A stretch of DNA of 64,000 bases from Virgibacillus indicus (GTDB lineage Bacteria; Bacillota; Bacilli; Bacillales; Amphibacillaceae): contig NZ_NPMS01000001.1 of the NCBI RefSeq assembly GCF_002266285.1, positions 496,001-560,000 of the forward strand, written 5' to 3'. Below are positions 28,999 to 39,096 of this stretch, in pieces (position 1 is the first letter of the stretch; each line of letters opens with the position of its first letter). The notes under the pieces are model-generated. The model was not told where the DNA came from. It did not search any database and was given only the letters and a program-made list of their open reading frames with translations. The position numbers and the translations under genes were made by a program.

Positions 28999-29120
28999 TA
29001 GTCTTTTAATCTGGCATCCCACAAATATTGTGCAGCATATGAAAATAGCATTTTTTTATCATACAGCTTCATTACATGCATAAACTATACAGACATAATA
29101 TCTGTGGGAGGAAGCCTGCT

Positions 29121-30233
29121 ATGCGTTTTATTTCATTAGTCTTGCTTTTTTTTATATTTTTCAGTTTCACAGGTCCTGTTACTGGACAAGCAAAACCTGG
29201 TGTATCCGCACATAATGCCATTTTAATAGAACAATCAACTGGTCGTGTGTTATATGAAAAAAACGGCAATGACATGGAATCAATTGCAAGTATTACAAAA
29301 GTTATGACAGCCATTCTTGCAATTGAATCCGGGAAAATGAATGAGAAAGCTGCTGCCAGCAGAAAAGCTATTTATACCGAAGGATCTTCGATATATTTGG
29401 AACAGGGTGAGAAAATGCTGATTGAAGATCTTGTATATGGATTAATGCTCAGGTCCGGCAATGACGCAGCAATAGCCATCAGTGAACATATTGGGGGAAG
29501 TGAAGAAGGATTTGTGCATCTGATGAATGAAAAAGCCAGGTGGCTGGGAATGACGAATACTAATTTTGATAATCCGCATGGACTCGATTCGGACAATCAT
29601 TACTCATCAGCATATGATATGGCATTATTAATGCGTTATGCCATGCAGGATGAGGAATTCAGAAAAGTTACCGGAACAACCACCTATAAGTCTGAAAACA
29701 GATCGTACAGCTGGCAAAATAAAAATAAATTACTTACTCAATTGTATGAAAGCTGCACAGGAGGAAAAACCGGATATACGAAGAAGACCGGAAGAACTTT
29801 AATTTCGTCAGCCAGTAAAAATGGTATGGATCTGATTGCAGTGACGTTAAATGCACCTGACGACTGGAATGATCATATTAGTATGTATGAATGGGGATTT
29901 GAAAACTACGAAATGGAAACAATTATTGAAAAAGGAGAATTTCAGTATATACCTAAAGGATCTGACGGCACTCAAACTGGATTTATTCATAACGACATTT
30001 TTTATCCTTTGCAGGGAAATGAGATCACGAATGTGGACAAGAAAGCCTACTTACTGAAGAAAAAACATGATGCTCCTTCAGATATTATAGGAAAAACTGT
30101 CTTTTATCTTAATGATATACCAATATCAGAAGTTCTCATATACAGTGGTCAAGACAACGGAAAAAAGCAAGGTTTTATTTCTGAAATCCTATCAATTTAT
30201 CAAAAAATTATCGGGTTAAAAAATTATGGTTAA
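29121..30233 (+). CDS. dacB: D-alanyl-D-alanine carboxypeptidase DacB (spore cortex type)
   Basis: This 370-residue low-molecular-weight PBP limits cortex cross-linking during sporulation. A signal peptide covers residues 1-23. The motifs are SITK (Ser57, Lys60), SGN (112-114) and KTG (216-218). ATG 29121 follows GGGAGGAA; the frame opens at 29076 without such support. It overlaps spmA by 8 bp, giving the dacB-spmA-spmB sporulation operon of B. subtilis, where mother-cell SigE drives it. Confidence 0.93.
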   Translation: MRFISLVLLFFIFFSFTGPVTGQAKPGVSAHNAILIEQSTGRVLYEKNGNDMESIASITKVMTAILAIESGKMNEKAAASRKAIYTEGSSIYLEQGEKMLIEDLVYGLMLRSGNDAAIAISEHIGGSEEGFVHLMNEKARWLGMTNTNFDNPHGLDSDNHYSSAYDMALLMRYAMQDEEFRKVTGTTTYKSENRSYSWQNKNKLLTQLYESCTGGKTGYTKKTGRTLISSASKNGMDLIAVTLNAPDDWNDHISMYEWGFENYEMETIIEKGEFQYIPKGSDGTQTGFIHNDIFYPLQGNEITNVDKKAYLLKKKHDAPSDIIGKTVFYLNDIPISEVLIYSGQDNGKKQGFISEILSIYQKIIGLKNYG

Positions 30234-30810
30234 TATTATCTGGGCAGGTATGGCTATTATCGGAATCATATACGCAATGTTTAATGGAACAATGGACCAG
30301 GTTAATAAAGCAGTATTTGAGAGTGCAAGTGAAGCTGTTACACTGTCAATTGGATTAATCAGCGTATTAGTATTTTGGCTTGGCATCATGAAAGTGGCAG
30401 AAGAAGCAGGTATATTGCGTGTGCTTACAAAGCTGTTAAGACCTGCAGTCAGCAGGCTTTTTCCGGAAATACCAAAGGATCATCCCGCAATGGGTTATAT
30501 TTTATCAAATTTTACAGCAAACATTTTCGGACTCGGGAATGCAGCAACTCCAATGGGAATAAAAGCAATGGAACAAATGAAACAATTAAGTAAAAGTGAC
30601 ACAGCCTCAAGGTCAATGATTACTTTTTTAGCATTAAATACATCGAGTTTAACACTTATTCCCACAATGGTCATTTCGATTCGCATGCAATATAATTCGG
30701 TATCACCCACTGAAATAGTAGGAACAACTATCATAGCAACTTTAATATCCTCAATAAGTGCTATTTTATTAGACCGGTTTTTTTATTACAAAAGTATTTG
30801 GAGGAAATGA
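30226..30810 (+). CDS. spmA: Spore maturation protein A
   Basis: The 194-residue integral membrane protein of the nucleoside-recognition (Gate) domain family is needed for full spore core dehydration. Several helices surround the conserved FTANIFGLGNAATPMGIKAM stretch. The start lies inside the dacB end, so translation is coupled. SpmB follows after one base. Confidence 0.93.
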   Translation: MVNIIWAGMAIIGIIYAMFNGTMDQVNKAVFESASEAVTLSIGLISVLVFWLGIMKVAEEAGILRVLTKLLRPAVSRLFPEIPKDHPAMGYILSNFTANIFGLGNAATPMGIKAMEQMKQLSKSDTASRSMITFLALNTSSLTLIPTMVISIRMQYNSVSPTEIVGTTIIATLISSISAILLDRFFYYKSIWRK

Positions 30811-30811
30811 G

Positions 30812-31342
30812 ATGGGGATTATAACTGCAATTAGTACATGGCTGATACCATGTTTCCTATTGCTTGTCTTAGCTGCAGCGACATGGAAAAAGGTGCCCAC
30901 CTATGAAATATTTGTTGAAGGAGGAAAAGAAGGTGTCAAAATGGCATTTTCTTTGCTTCCTTTTTTAGTAGGGATGATTGTTTCCATTTCCATATTGAGA
31001 AGTTCAGGAGCACTGGAGGCATTTACAAACCTCATTACACCATTTCTTGTATTTATAGGAATTCCTCCTGAGATTATTCCATTGGCACTGGTCCGGCCAA
31101 TTTCCGGTACTGCTGCACTGGGAATGACAACAGAGCTAATTGATTCGAACGGCCCCGATTCTTTTATTGGCAGATTAGCTTCCACCATGCAGGGAAGTAC
31201 GGATACAACATTATATATTTTAACCGTCTATTTCGGAGCGGTCGGAATTAAGAAAATGGGTTATGCTTTAAAGGTTGGACTATTGGCTGATCTAATTGGT
31301 ATACTAGCATCAATAATTGTTGTAACTATTATATTTGGATAA
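30812..31342 (+). CDS. spmB: Spore maturation protein B
   Basis: The 176-residue Gate-domain membrane protein is the partner of SpmA. LVRPISGTAALGMTTELI and MQGSTDTTLYILTVYFGAVG are characteristic. It is the last gene of the dacB-spmA-spmB operon. A small hairpin at 31353-31377 may attenuate read-through into rluB. Confidence 0.93.
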   Translation: MGIITAISTWLIPCFLLLVLAAATWKKVPTYEIFVEGGKEGVKMAFSLLPFLVGMIVSISILRSSGALEAFTNLITPFLVFIGIPPEIIPLALVRPISGTAALGMTTELIDSNGPDSFIGRLASTMQGSTDTTLYILTVYFGAVGIKKMGYALKVGLLADLIGILASIIVVTIIFG

Positions 31343-31352
31343 TACTTTACAC

Positions 31353-31377
31353 TAGCGTTAACATAGAGTTAACGCTA
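31353..31377 (+). terminator. Weak hairpin after spmB
   Basis: A 10-bp stem TAGCGTTAAC/GTTAACGCTA with a five-base loop is present, but the tail TTATTATG is a poor U tract. It may terminate partially. Confidence 0.45.
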
Positions 31378-31417
31378 TTATTATGTAAGTAAAATTAAAG
31401 TAAAGCATGGTGATCAT

Positions 31418-32158
31418 ATGTCGAATACATTAGAACGGCTTCAAAAAGTAATCGCACAAAGCGGTGTCACTTCAAGAAGAAAAGCGGAAAAGCTTATCAT
31501 TGACGGTAAAGTGAAGGTGAATGGTAAGTTAGTCACTGAACTTGGCACGAAGGTTTCCGCATCGGATAAAATTGTAGTAAATAATATTCCTTTAGAGAAG
31601 GAAGTTCCTGTATATTATATGCTGTATAAACCAAGGGGCTATATTTCCAGTGTCAAGGATGATAAAGGCAGAAAAGTGGTAACGGAATTATTGCAGGGGG
31701 TAAATGAAAGGGTCTTTCCAATAGGAAGACTGGATTATGATACATCAGGAATACTGTTATTAACAAATGACGGAGAATTTGCTAATCTGCTAATGCACCC
31801 AAAATATGAAGTGGATAAGGTTTATGTGGCTAAGATAAAAGGCATCCCCGGGAAGAATGAGTTAAATCAGCTGAGGAAAGGTGTTAAATCCGACAACGAC
31901 ATATTAAAAGCTGTTAAATACAATGTTTTGTCAAGCGACAAAGAAAAAAATACGATGATAATTGAATTAACACTTCAGGAAGGCAAAAATAAACACGTCA
32001 GACGGATGATGGCTGGTCTTGGGTTTCCAGTTATGAAATTAAAGCGTGAAAGGTACGGTACGCTGACCCTTGACGGATTAAAGCCTGGTACCTATCGTGC
32101 ATTGACTCCTAAAGAAGTAAAGCAAATGCGTAATTTGGCAATGGAAATTGTTGAATAA
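31418..32158 (+). CDS. rluB: 23S rRNA pseudouridine synthase RluB
   Basis: The 246-residue RsuA-family enzyme isomerises a uridine in 23S rRNA. It has an N-terminal S4 domain (SRRKAEKLIIDGKVKVNG) and a catalytic domain with the GRLDYDTSGILLLTNDGEFAN motif; the Asp of RLDYDTSG is the nucleophile. KNKHVRRM is the usual distal motif. The place between spmB and resA matches B. subtilis ypuL. Confidence 0.92.
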   Translation: MSNTLERLQKVIAQSGVTSRRKAEKLIIDGKVKVNGKLVTELGTKVSASDKIVVNNIPLEKEVPVYYMLYKPRGYISSVKDDKGRKVVTELLQGVNERVFPIGRLDYDTSGILLLTNDGEFANLLMHPKYEVDKVYVAKIKGIPGKNELNQLRKGVKSDNDILKAVKYNVLSSDKEKNTMIIELTLQEGKNKHVRRMMAGLGFPVMKLKRERYGTLTLDGLKPGTYRALTPKEVKQMRNLAMEIVE

Positions 32159-32166
32159 TAGTCAAA

Positions 32167-32193
32167 TTTACAGTTGCAGTTAAATGGTATAAT
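32167..32193 (+). promoter_or_regulatory. Candidate extended -10 promoter for resABC
   Basis: TGGTATAAT at 32185-32193 is a perfect extended -10. TTTACA at 32167-32172 is a fair -35, with a 15-bp spacer. It lies just upstream of resA, which in B. subtilis has its own ResD-regulated promoter. Confidence 0.5.
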
Positions 32194-32212
32194 GGCCAGG
32201 GGAGTGATCCAT

Positions 32213-32785
32213 ATGGGTTTAGATGAAATGAAAAAAAAGAAAAAGAATAAAAAAAGAAATCGTTTAATTTTCAGGTCTGTTATTTTAGCAATAATGTTGG
32301 TGGCAGTAGTATTTGCAATTGTATCCAATCTGCAGAAAGATAATACAATTTACAGAGCAGGAGATCAGGCACCCGATTTTAAATTGCAGCAGATTAACAA
32401 AAATAATGAGCTTGAATCAATTCAGCTAAGTGATTTAGAAGGTAAGGGCGTTATGCTGAATTTCTGGGGTACCTGGTGTAAGCCATGTGAAGCAGAGATG
32501 CCGTATATGGAAGAATTATACCCTGAATATAAAGATAAAGGAATTGAAATCGTAGCAGTCAGTCTCGATTCTACGGAACTTGTTGTAGACCGTTTTATAG
32601 ACAAATATGATTTAACATTCCCAGTTCCTCACGATAAAACAGGAGAAATACAGGATTTATATAAGGTAGGACCAATACCAAGTACATTTTTTATTAATCC
32701 GGATGGAAAAATTGAGGAAGTTGTAGAGGGGGCATTAACATTAGAAAAACTGGAAGGCTACTTTCAGGACATCGTGCCAAAATAA
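32213..32785 (+). CDS. resA: Thiol-disulfide oxidoreductase ResA
   Basis: This 190-residue membrane-anchored thioredoxin-like protein reduces apocytochrome c before haem attachment. A lysine-rich start and one transmembrane anchor (about residues 19-38) precede an external TlpA-like domain. The active site WGTWCKPC has Cys89 and Cys92. ATG 32213 is chosen because AGGGGAG lies upstream; earlier in-frame ATGs at 32174 and 32192 lack this. It heads resABC. Confidence 0.92.
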   Translation: MGLDEMKKKKKNKKRNRLIFRSVILAIMLVAVVFAIVSNLQKDNTIYRAGDQAPDFKLQQINKNNELESIQLSDLEGKGVMLNFWGTWCKPCEAEMPYMEELYPEYKDKGIEIVAVSLDSTELVVDRFIDKYDLTFPVPHDKTGEIQDLYKVGPIPSTFFINPDGKIEEVVEGALTLEKLEGYFQDIVPK

Positions 32786-32822
32786 ATGATTGCAACCTAA
32801 GTTTATTGAGAGGGATTTTTAA

Positions 32823-34463
32823 ATGAATAAAATCAAATGTGAGTGCGGACATGTGAACCCGGAAGGTACGGTTCTCTGTGAGGCTTGCGGAAAGCCTATT
32901 GAAGGCAATCAGCATATTGACGGAAATGACGGAAAAAAACTGCTGAATATGCGCTATGACGGAACTGCAAGAAGATCACAAACATATAACAAATCAATTA
33001 TTGATAAGACATGGAGTTTTTTCTCTTCTGTAAAGGTCGGGGTCTGGCTGATTGTTCTTGCATTAATTGCTTCAGCTGTGGGCTCGATTTTCCCGCAGGA
33101 AATGTACATACCCGCCGATGCAGTGTCCCGGGATCCCGAGATTTTTTATGAAGAACGCTATGGAATATTTGGACTTATCTTTTATCAGCTGGGATTTCAT
33201 AATTTATACAGTTCCTGGTGGTATATGATCTTGATTGCTTTAATCGGTGTTTCATTGGTCATATGCAGTCTGGACAGATTTGTTCCGCTATATAAAGCGC
33301 TTCGGAAACAAAAAGCAAAACGCCATGATACTTTTTTAAGCAGACAGCGTCTTTTCAGTGAAACAGAAGTCGTATCAGATGAAGAAATACAGAAGTTAGA
33401 AAAAAAGCTGAAAAAGCGAGGATATAAAGTTCGAAATGAAGAAGGGCACATCCTTGCGGAAAAAGGAAGATTTTCAAGGTGGGGGCCATATGTAAACCAT
33501 ATCGGTCTGATAATAATCTTGCTTGCTGCACTGCTCCGGTCAACTCCGTTCTTTTATACAAGTGAATATGTATGGATTAGGGAAGGAGCCCAGGAGGTAG
33601 TACCAGGGACGAAAGGTGAGTACTACATCGAAAATAAAGATTTTATCATTGAAAATTATGATGAAAATGATGAGCGCTTCGGTGAAGCAATCAAACAGGA
33701 AGGCGGAATGGTCCCAAACAACTATCAGACAAATGTCGCCGTTTACCAGGCTAAAGAGGCTGTACCTGGTGCAGAACCTGAGCTAGAGAAGATTGTTGAA
33801 GATAATATACAAATGAATCAACCGATTGAATTCGGCAGCTATACGGTTTATCAATCCGGGTACCAGTTAAATGAATTTACCAATATGACATTTAAAATAC
33901 ATGAAACGGATGATCAAAATGAAGAAGCACTGGATTCATTCACCATTGATTTAACATCTCCGGAATCTGAATATAATTTAGATAATGGCTTCCGTGTTGA
34001 AGTTGGTCAATATTATCCGGACTATTATCTTGACGACAATGGAGAACCGGCTTCTGAAACTAATTTCCCAAGAAATCCGGCTTTTGTTCTCTTAGTTTAT
34101 CCTCCAGATAGTGAAAAACCAGAAATAAGTTTTCTGGGTATAGGAAAGAACATTGATGCCACTGGTGAGAACCAATATAAAGTTGGAATTACAGATTTTG
34201 AAATGCATGATGTAAGTGGATTAAGCGTCAGAAAAGATTACTCATTGCCTTTCTTCGTAGTCGGAGCGGCTATTTTTATGATCGGTGTTATCCAGGGCAT
34301 GTACTGGCAGCATCGAAGGATCTGGATCCGTCCTAAAAAAGAAGGAATAATGCTTGCAGCACACACAAATAAAAACTGGTTTGGTGTTAAAAAAGATATA
34401 GAAAATACAATCAGTGGAACAAATATAAAAATGGTTGATGACCAACAGGAACTGGAAGAATAG
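32823..34463 (+). CDS. resB: Cytochrome c biogenesis protein ResB
   Basis: The 546-residue membrane protein of the System II cytochrome c maturase works with ResC to deliver haem across the membrane. It begins with a zinc-ribbon-like cluster (CECG and CEAC in the first 20 residues), has helices near residues 70-90, 125-150 and 215-235, a large external domain, and a final helix near 470. Length and N-terminus match B. subtilis ResB. Confidence 0.94.
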   Translation: MNKIKCECGHVNPEGTVLCEACGKPIEGNQHIDGNDGKKLLNMRYDGTARRSQTYNKSIIDKTWSFFSSVKVGVWLIVLALIASAVGSIFPQEMYIPADAVSRDPEIFYEERYGIFGLIFYQLGFHNLYSSWWYMILIALIGVSLVICSLDRFVPLYKALRKQKAKRHDTFLSRQRLFSETEVVSDEEIQKLEKKLKKRGYKVRNEEGHILAEKGRFSRWGPYVNHIGLIIILLAALLRSTPFFYTSEYVWIREGAQEVVPGTKGEYYIENKDFIIENYDENDERFGEAIKQEGGMVPNNYQTNVAVYQAKEAVPGAEPELEKIVEDNIQMNQPIEFGSYTVYQSGYQLNEFTNMTFKIHETDDQNEEALDSFTIDLTSPESEYNLDNGFRVEVGQYYPDYYLDDNGEPASETNFPRNPAFVLLVYPPDSEKPEISFLGIGKNIDATGENQYKVGITDFEMHDVSGLSVRKDYSLPFFVVGAAIFMIGVIQGMYWQHRRIWIRPKKEGIMLAAHTNKNWFGVKKDIENTISGTNIKMVDDQQELEE

Positions 34464-34487
34464 AAGCAAATTAGGAGGATTTTCGTT

Positions 34488-35675
34488 ATGGATTTATTCA
34501 GTTTTAGCAGTACTATGCTATATACGGCTTTCGTTGTGTATTTAATTGCTACAATTTTCTTTGGGGCGACAATTAGGGATAAGCGAGGTAAAGCCAAAAA
34601 GGGTACCGCAGGAAAAATTGGGATTACGCTTACGATTATTGGGTTTTTAGCACAGATTGCCTATTTTATAACAAGGTGGATGGCAAGTGGACATGCACCA
34701 GTAAGTAACCTGTTCGAATTCATGACTTTCTTTGGAATGACAATCGTATTCGCGTTTATCATCATTTATTTTATTTACAAATTGAGTGTGCTGGGGCTAT
34801 TTGCATTACCTGTTGCATTGCTGATCATTGCATATGCCAGTATGTTTCCTACTGACATCGCTCCATTGATACCATCACTTCAAAGTCACTGGTTATATAT
34901 TCATGTGACTACTGTTTCTTTAGGGCAGGGTATATTATCAATTAGTTTTGTCGCGGGTTTAATTTATCTGATCAGACAAATTGATCAGTCTGTTAAAAGC
35001 AAACGTACCACTTGGCTTGAAGTCATATTATATTCATTAATATTATTCGTTGGTTTTATCATTACAACCACTGTCTTCAACATGATGAACTATAGTGCAT
35101 CATTTGAGTACCCTTCAGGAAATAATGTGCTGACTTCAGAATACACAATGCCGGCAATTGCTGGGCCAACTGATGGTACTTTAATTACTGAAGATGCAAT
35201 GCAGCCATGGTTTGAAACACCTGGCTGGATGCATGGGGTAGATGCAGGCAAAAAATTCAATACGCTGATCTGGTCATTTATTACTGGTTCGATTCTATAC
35301 GTGTTACTTAGATTAATTTTAAGAAAACGAATTGGTGCAGCTATTCAGCCTCTGCTAAAAAGTACAAAACCTGATTTATTAGATGAAATTGCTTATCGTG
35401 CTGTAGCAATTGGATTCCCTGTATTTACACTTGGCGGCTTGATTTTTGCAGCGATTTGGGCCGAGGAAGCATGGGGCCGCTTCTGGGGATGGGACCCGAA
35501 AGAGGTATGGGCATTAATTACGTGGTTCTTCTATGCAGCATTTCTGCATTTACGACTATCCCGCGGCTGGCACGGAGAAAAGTCTGCATGGCTTGCTGCC
35601 GGAGGTTTTGCTATTATCATGTTCAATTTGATTGCAGTTAACCTGATTCTGGCAGGTCTCCATTCTTACGCATAA
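34488..35675 (+). CDS. resC: Cytochrome c biogenesis protein ResC (CcsA)
   Basis: The 395-residue polytopic protein holds the tryptophan-rich WWD haem-handling motif [18 protein letters not shown]. Nearby histidines (around the [10 protein letters not shown] and [12 protein letters not shown] segments) are the expected haem ligands. It follows resB by 24 bp and ends in a strong terminator, separating resABC from resDE. Confidence 0.94.
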   Translation: MDLFSFSSTMLYTAFVVYLIATIFFGATIRDKRGKAKKGTAGKIGITLTIIGFLAQIAYFITRWMASGHAPVSNLFEFMTFFGMTIVFAFIIIYFIYKLSVLGLFALPVALLIIAYASMFPTDIAPLIPSLQSHWLYIHVTTVSLGQGILSISFVAGLIYLIRQIDQSVKSKRTTWLEVILYSLILFVGFIITTTVFNMMNYSASFEYPSGNNVLTSEYTMPAIAGPTDGTLITEDAMQPWFETPGWMHGVDAGKKFNTLIWSFITGSILYVLLRLILRKRIGAAIQPLLKSTKPDLLDEIAYRAVAIGFPVFTLGGLIFAAIWAEEAWGRFWGWDPKEVWALITWFFYAAFLHLRLSRGWHGEKSAWLAAGGFAIIMFNLIAVNLILAGLHSYA

Positions 35676-35684
35676 GTTATTTAT

Positions 35685-35725
35685 AATAGGCATCATTATT
35701 ATTCGGTAATGATGCCTATTTTCTT
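35685..35725 (+). terminator. Intrinsic terminator after resC
   Basis: A perfect 14-bp stem (35685-35698 and 35707-35720) with an 8-base loop is followed by TTCTTAT. It separates resABC from resDE. Confidence 0.85.
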
Positions 35726-35787
35726 ATACTTTGCAGTAAAGATGGTTTATAATTAATGTAGAGAAAAATGATAAGGGAGAGCTTATA

Positions 35788-36507
35788 ATGAATTCAGATG
35801 CTAAAATATTGGTTGTAGATGATGAAGAAAGAATTCGCCGGCTCATTCGTATGTATTTGGAGCGGGAAGAATATATCATTGAGGAAGCAGAAAATGGAAC
35901 TGACGCTTTGGAGCTTGCTCTCAACAATAATTATGATGTAATTCTTTTGGATATAATGATGCCAGAGATGGACGGTATTGAAGTATGCCAGGAACTGCGG
36001 AAAGAAAAAGACACCCCTGTTATCATGCTGACGGCAAAGGGGGAGGAGGCAAACCGTGTCCAGGGATTTGAGACAGGGGCTGATGATTATATTGTTAAAC
36101 CATTTAGTCCCCGGGAGGTTGTACTGCGTGTAAAGGCATTATTACGCAGAGTATCAGCGTCTGCTGCTTTTAATGAAGCGAATGCGACAGCAAAAAACTT
36201 ACTGGTTTTTCCGCATATAACCATTGATCATGACGCTCACCGAGTGACTGCTGATGGTGGGGAAGTAAATTTAACACCAAAGGAATATGAATTACTTTGT
36301 TTTTTGGCAGAGTCCCCGGATAAGGTGTTTAACAGGGAGCAATTATTAAAAGAAGTTTGGCAGTATGAATTTTTTGGTGATTTGCGTACAGTTGATACAC
36401 ATGTTAAAAGACTGAGAGAGAAATTAAATAATGTCTCAAAACAGGCAGCGAAGATGATCGTAACTGTATGGGGTGTTGGATATAAATTTGAGGTAGATGA
36501 TGCATAA
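35788..36507 (+). CDS. resD: Two-component response regulator ResD
   Basis: This 239-residue OmpR-family regulator controls aerobic and anaerobic respiration genes. The receiver shows VVDDEERIRR, the phospho-acceptor Asp in ILLDIMMPEMDG (near residue 54), Thr in MLTAKGEE, and Lys in YIVKPFSP. A winged helix with VDTHVKRLREKL and VWGVGYKFE forms the C-terminus. It overlaps resE by one base. Confidence 0.93.
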   Translation: MNSDAKILVVDDEERIRRLIRMYLEREEYIIEEAENGTDALELALNNNYDVILLDIMMPEMDGIEVCQELRKEKDTPVIMLTAKGEEANRVQGFETGADDYIVKPFSPREVVLRVKALLRRVSASAAFNEANATAKNLLVFPHITIDHDAHRVTADGGEVNLTPKEYELLCFLAESPDKVFNREQLLKEVWQYEFFGDLRTVDTHVKRLREKLNNVSKQAAKMIVTVWGVGYKFEVDDA

Positions 36508-38276
36508 TGTTTTGGAAAAGTGTCGTTGGTAAACTAGCAATAACGATTTTGTTGCTAGTTTCTTTTGTCTTATTAATATTATCGATTTTATTGCTGGAGT
36601 TTTTTGAGAACTTTCATATTGAAGAAGCTGAAAAGGATATGATGCAAACAGCAACTAAAGTTTCAGAACTTGTCGAGCAGAACGACGATAAATCAATTAT
36701 ACGTGAGACAACTAATCGAGTAAAAGATCCCGCAAGCAGGGTCGCTATCCTTTTTGGAGACGGGAATTTATGGGTTTCAGATAGTGCTAATGATGATTTA
36801 TCCGACTTTAAAGAGTCCTGGATAGAGAATGAAATAGATTTAACCAGAGTGGTTACTAATAATCAAGAGATCAGAAAGCAGATTGTACTGCCAAATACCG
36901 AAATAGAGGCAATGATTGTTGGTACTCCAATAGAAAACAGTGATGGAGCAATTTTTGTTTACCAATCATTGGATGTAATTGATCAAACGAAAGCTGAAAC
37001 GACAAAAATCATCTTTTTGGCAGCAGGAATAGCCATTATATTAACAACTATCTTTGCGTTTTTCCTTTCTACAAGAATAACCTCCCCTTTAATTAAAATG
37101 AGGGAAGCAGCTTTTGATTTAACACGTGGGGAATTTAATACAAAGGTGCCAATACTGACCCATGATGAAATTGGTGGTTTAGCGATGGCATTTAACCGGA
37201 TGGGCAGACAGCTTAAGTTTCATATAAATGCACTGCATCAGGAAAAAGAACAGCTTTCAAGTATTGTCAGTTCCATGGCTGACGGTGTCATGACACTGAA
37301 CAGAAATGGCGATATGATTGTAACAAATCCCCCTGCAGAAAGGTTTATCGAAGATTGGTATTTTGAAAATAACCTGATCATTCATGAAGAAAACCGTAAA
37401 TTGCCAATTGAACTTTACGAAATACTGCAGGAAGTAATTGATGGCGAGAAAGAGGCTGTCCATGAATTAAATGTACAGGGCCGCAGCTGGGTTATGGTGA
37501 TGACACCACTTTATGATCAAACGTATGTCCGCGGGGCGGTTGCGGTACTTCGTGATATGACGGAAGAACGCAGACTCGATAAACTGCGCAAGGATTTTAT
37601 CGCAAACGTCTCCCATGAGCTCAGGACGCCTATTTCCATGCTTCAAGGCTACAGTGAGGCAATCGTTGATAACATTGCTGAGAGTAAAGAAGAAAAAAAT
37701 GAGCTGGCACAAATCATCTATGAGGAATCATTAAGAATGGGCCGTCTTGTTAATGAATTACTGGATCTTGCCCGTATGGAAGCTGGACATATACAGCTGA
37801 ACAAAGAAACATTGGAAGTGGAAACATATGTTGAGCGTATTATGAAGAAATTTAATGGACTTGCCAATGATAATCAGATTGAATTACGGATGACTAAGGA
37901 TATTACAGAATCAAATGCATTATTTGATCCAGATCGTCTCGAACAGGTTTTCACGAATTTAATCGATAATGCTATCAGGCACACAGCGGAAAATGGTTTT
38001 GTTCAAGTTCTTGTCGAATGCAGTGAAAGTGAGCTTCATGTAGCAATTGAAGACAATGGCAGTGGTATTCCTGAAGAGGATCTCCCATTTGTATTTGAAC
38101 GTTTTTATAAAGCAGACAAATCTAGAACCAGAAATAAACAGAAAAAAGGAACAGGGCTTGGTTTAGCTATTGCCAGGAATATAATAGACGCACATGGTGG
38201 AATCATTTCTGTTAAAAGTAAAGTAAATAAGGGAACTACTTTCAGTTTCAAAATTCCGCAAAATAAAAGCAATTAG
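36507..38276 (+). CDS. resE: Sensor histidine kinase ResE
   Basis: The 589-residue membrane sensor partners ResD. It has an N-terminal helix (about 10-30), an extracytoplasmic region, a second helix (about 165-185), HAMP, a PAS-like domain, and the H box FIANVSHELRTPISMLQGYSEA. ATP-binding N, G1, F and G2 boxes follow (FTNLIDNAIRHT, EDNGSGIPEE, GTGLGLAIA). It is coupled to resD. In B. subtilis sigX comes next; here a riboswitch unit is interposed. Confidence 0.93.
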   Translation: MFWKSVVGKLAITILLLVSFVLLILSILLLEFFENFHIEEAEKDMMQTATKVSELVEQNDDKSIIRETTNRVKDPASRVAILFGDGNLWVSDSANDDLSDFKESWIENEIDLTRVVTNNQEIRKQIVLPNTEIEAMIVGTPIENSDGAIFVYQSLDVIDQTKAETTKIIFLAAGIAIILTTIFAFFLSTRITSPLIKMREAAFDLTRGEFNTKVPILTHDEIGGLAMAFNRMGRQLKFHINALHQEKEQLSSIVSSMADGVMTLNRNGDMIVTNPPAERFIEDWYFENNLIIHEENRKLPIELYEILQEVIDGEKEAVHELNVQGRSWVMVMTPLYDQTYVRGAVAVLRDMTEERRLDKLRKDFIANVSHELRTPISMLQGYSEAIVDNIAESKEEKNELAQIIYEESLRMGRLVNELLDLARMEAGHIQLNKETLEVETYVERIMKKFNGLANDNQIELRMTKDITESNALFDPDRLEQVFTNLIDNAIRHTAENGFVQVLVECSESELHVAIEDNGSGIPEEDLPFVFERFYKADKSRTRNKQKKGTGLGLAIARNIIDAHGGIISVKSKVNKGTTFSFKIPQNKSN

Positions 38277-38336
38277 CCTGTTCCAATTTATTTAAATATG
38301 ATAAGATATTACATGTGATAAAAAAGAATACGTATA

Positions 38337-38506
38337 CTGAAATTGGTATTTACTTAAAAGGGAATCCGGTGAGAATCCGGAACTGTCCTCGCAACTGTAA
38401 ATGATATACGAAATAAGCAAAATCCACTGTATGATTCATCATATGGGAAGGGCTTAAAGTAGGTTATTATCATAAGTCAGTAGACCTGCCAATTACCAGT
38501 GTTTCA
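38337..38506 (+). ncRNA. Cobalamin (AdoCbl-type) riboswitch
   Basis: The core is unmistakable: AAAAGGGAATCCGGTGAGAA, then a conserved CTGTCCTCGCAACTGTAA-like segment, and the distal AGTCAGTAGACCTGCC. P1 can form from TGAAATTGGTA near 38338-38348 and TACCAGTGTTTCA near 38494-38506. The element occupies most of the 377-bp gap after resE. A terminator hairpin at 38581-38610 lies between it and the DUF4430 gene. Ligand binding is expected to favour termination, so the downstream pair would be expressed when cobalamin is scarce. Confidence 0.93.
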
Positions 38507-38580
38507 ATGCTTCGAGGCATGAGCAATTGGGACAACCGGATACATATAGCAAATGTGCTTATTTATGTTTCGATTGTCTA

Positions 38581-38618
38581 AAACCAGCTCATCGTAAAAA
38601 GAGCTGGTTTTTCTTTTT
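38581..38618 (+). terminator. Riboswitch-linked intrinsic terminator
   Basis: A perfect 10-bp stem (AAACCAGCTC at 38581-38590, GAGCTGGTTT at 38601-38610) with a 10-base loop is followed by a long T-rich run. It is the likely expression platform of the cobalamin riboswitch. A second small hairpin at about 38507-38517 lies between and could take part in antitermination. Confidence 0.85.
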
Positions 38619-38653
38619 TGTTACACGTAGCTTAAGAACAGGAGGAATGAAAA

Positions 38654-39091
38654 ATGAGTAAATGGTTATTGCGTTTATTATCTGTACTTGCAGTTTTCGG
38701 GCTTTTGACTGGATGTGCCTCAGATGATACGAACGAAGAAGCGACAACAACGAATGAATCGAGTGAAGAAGCTGAATCTGGTCAGCAAACTGAAGAGGTA
38801 AGCGAAGACTCTGTCCGAATTACAATTACCAAAGATAAAGAAGCAGAGTTTATACACGAAAAAGAAATAGAAATCGAGGAAGGCGATATCCTTATGGATG
38901 TCATGAAAGAAAACTTTTATGTAGAAGAGGAAGATAATTTCATTACGTCTATTGAGAGAGTGGCACCAAAAGAAGATGAAAAAAAGGCGTGGATGTTTTT
39001 CGTAAATGATGAAATGGCTCCAGTTGGAGCACATGAGTTTGAACTGACTCCGGGAGATAAGATACGATTCGATCTGCAGTCATGGGAATGA
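38654..39091 (+). CDS. DUF4430 lipoprotein, probable surface corrinoid-binding partner
   Basis: The 145-residue protein has a lipobox LLTGC, so it is a lipoprotein anchored at Cys21. A low-complexity acidic linker (Thr/Glu/Ser-rich, about residues 23-52) is followed by a compact domain of about 90 residues containing GDILMDVMKENF, DEKKAWMFFVND and ELTPGDKIRFDLQSWE. This is the DUF4430 fold, which is related to the C-terminal domain of the eukaryotic B12 carrier transcobalamin. GGAGGA precedes the ATG. Riboswitch control and coupling to an S component suggest it captures a corrinoid outside the membrane. This role is inference. Confidence 0.75.
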   Translation: MSKWLLRLLSVLAVFGLLTGCASDDTNEEATTTNESSEEAESGQQTEEVSEDSVRITITKDKEAEFIHEKEIEIEEGDILMDVMKENFYVEEEDNFITSIERVAPKEDEKKAWMFFVNDEMAPVGAHEFELTPGDKIRFDLQSWE

Positions 39092-39096
39092 TCTAA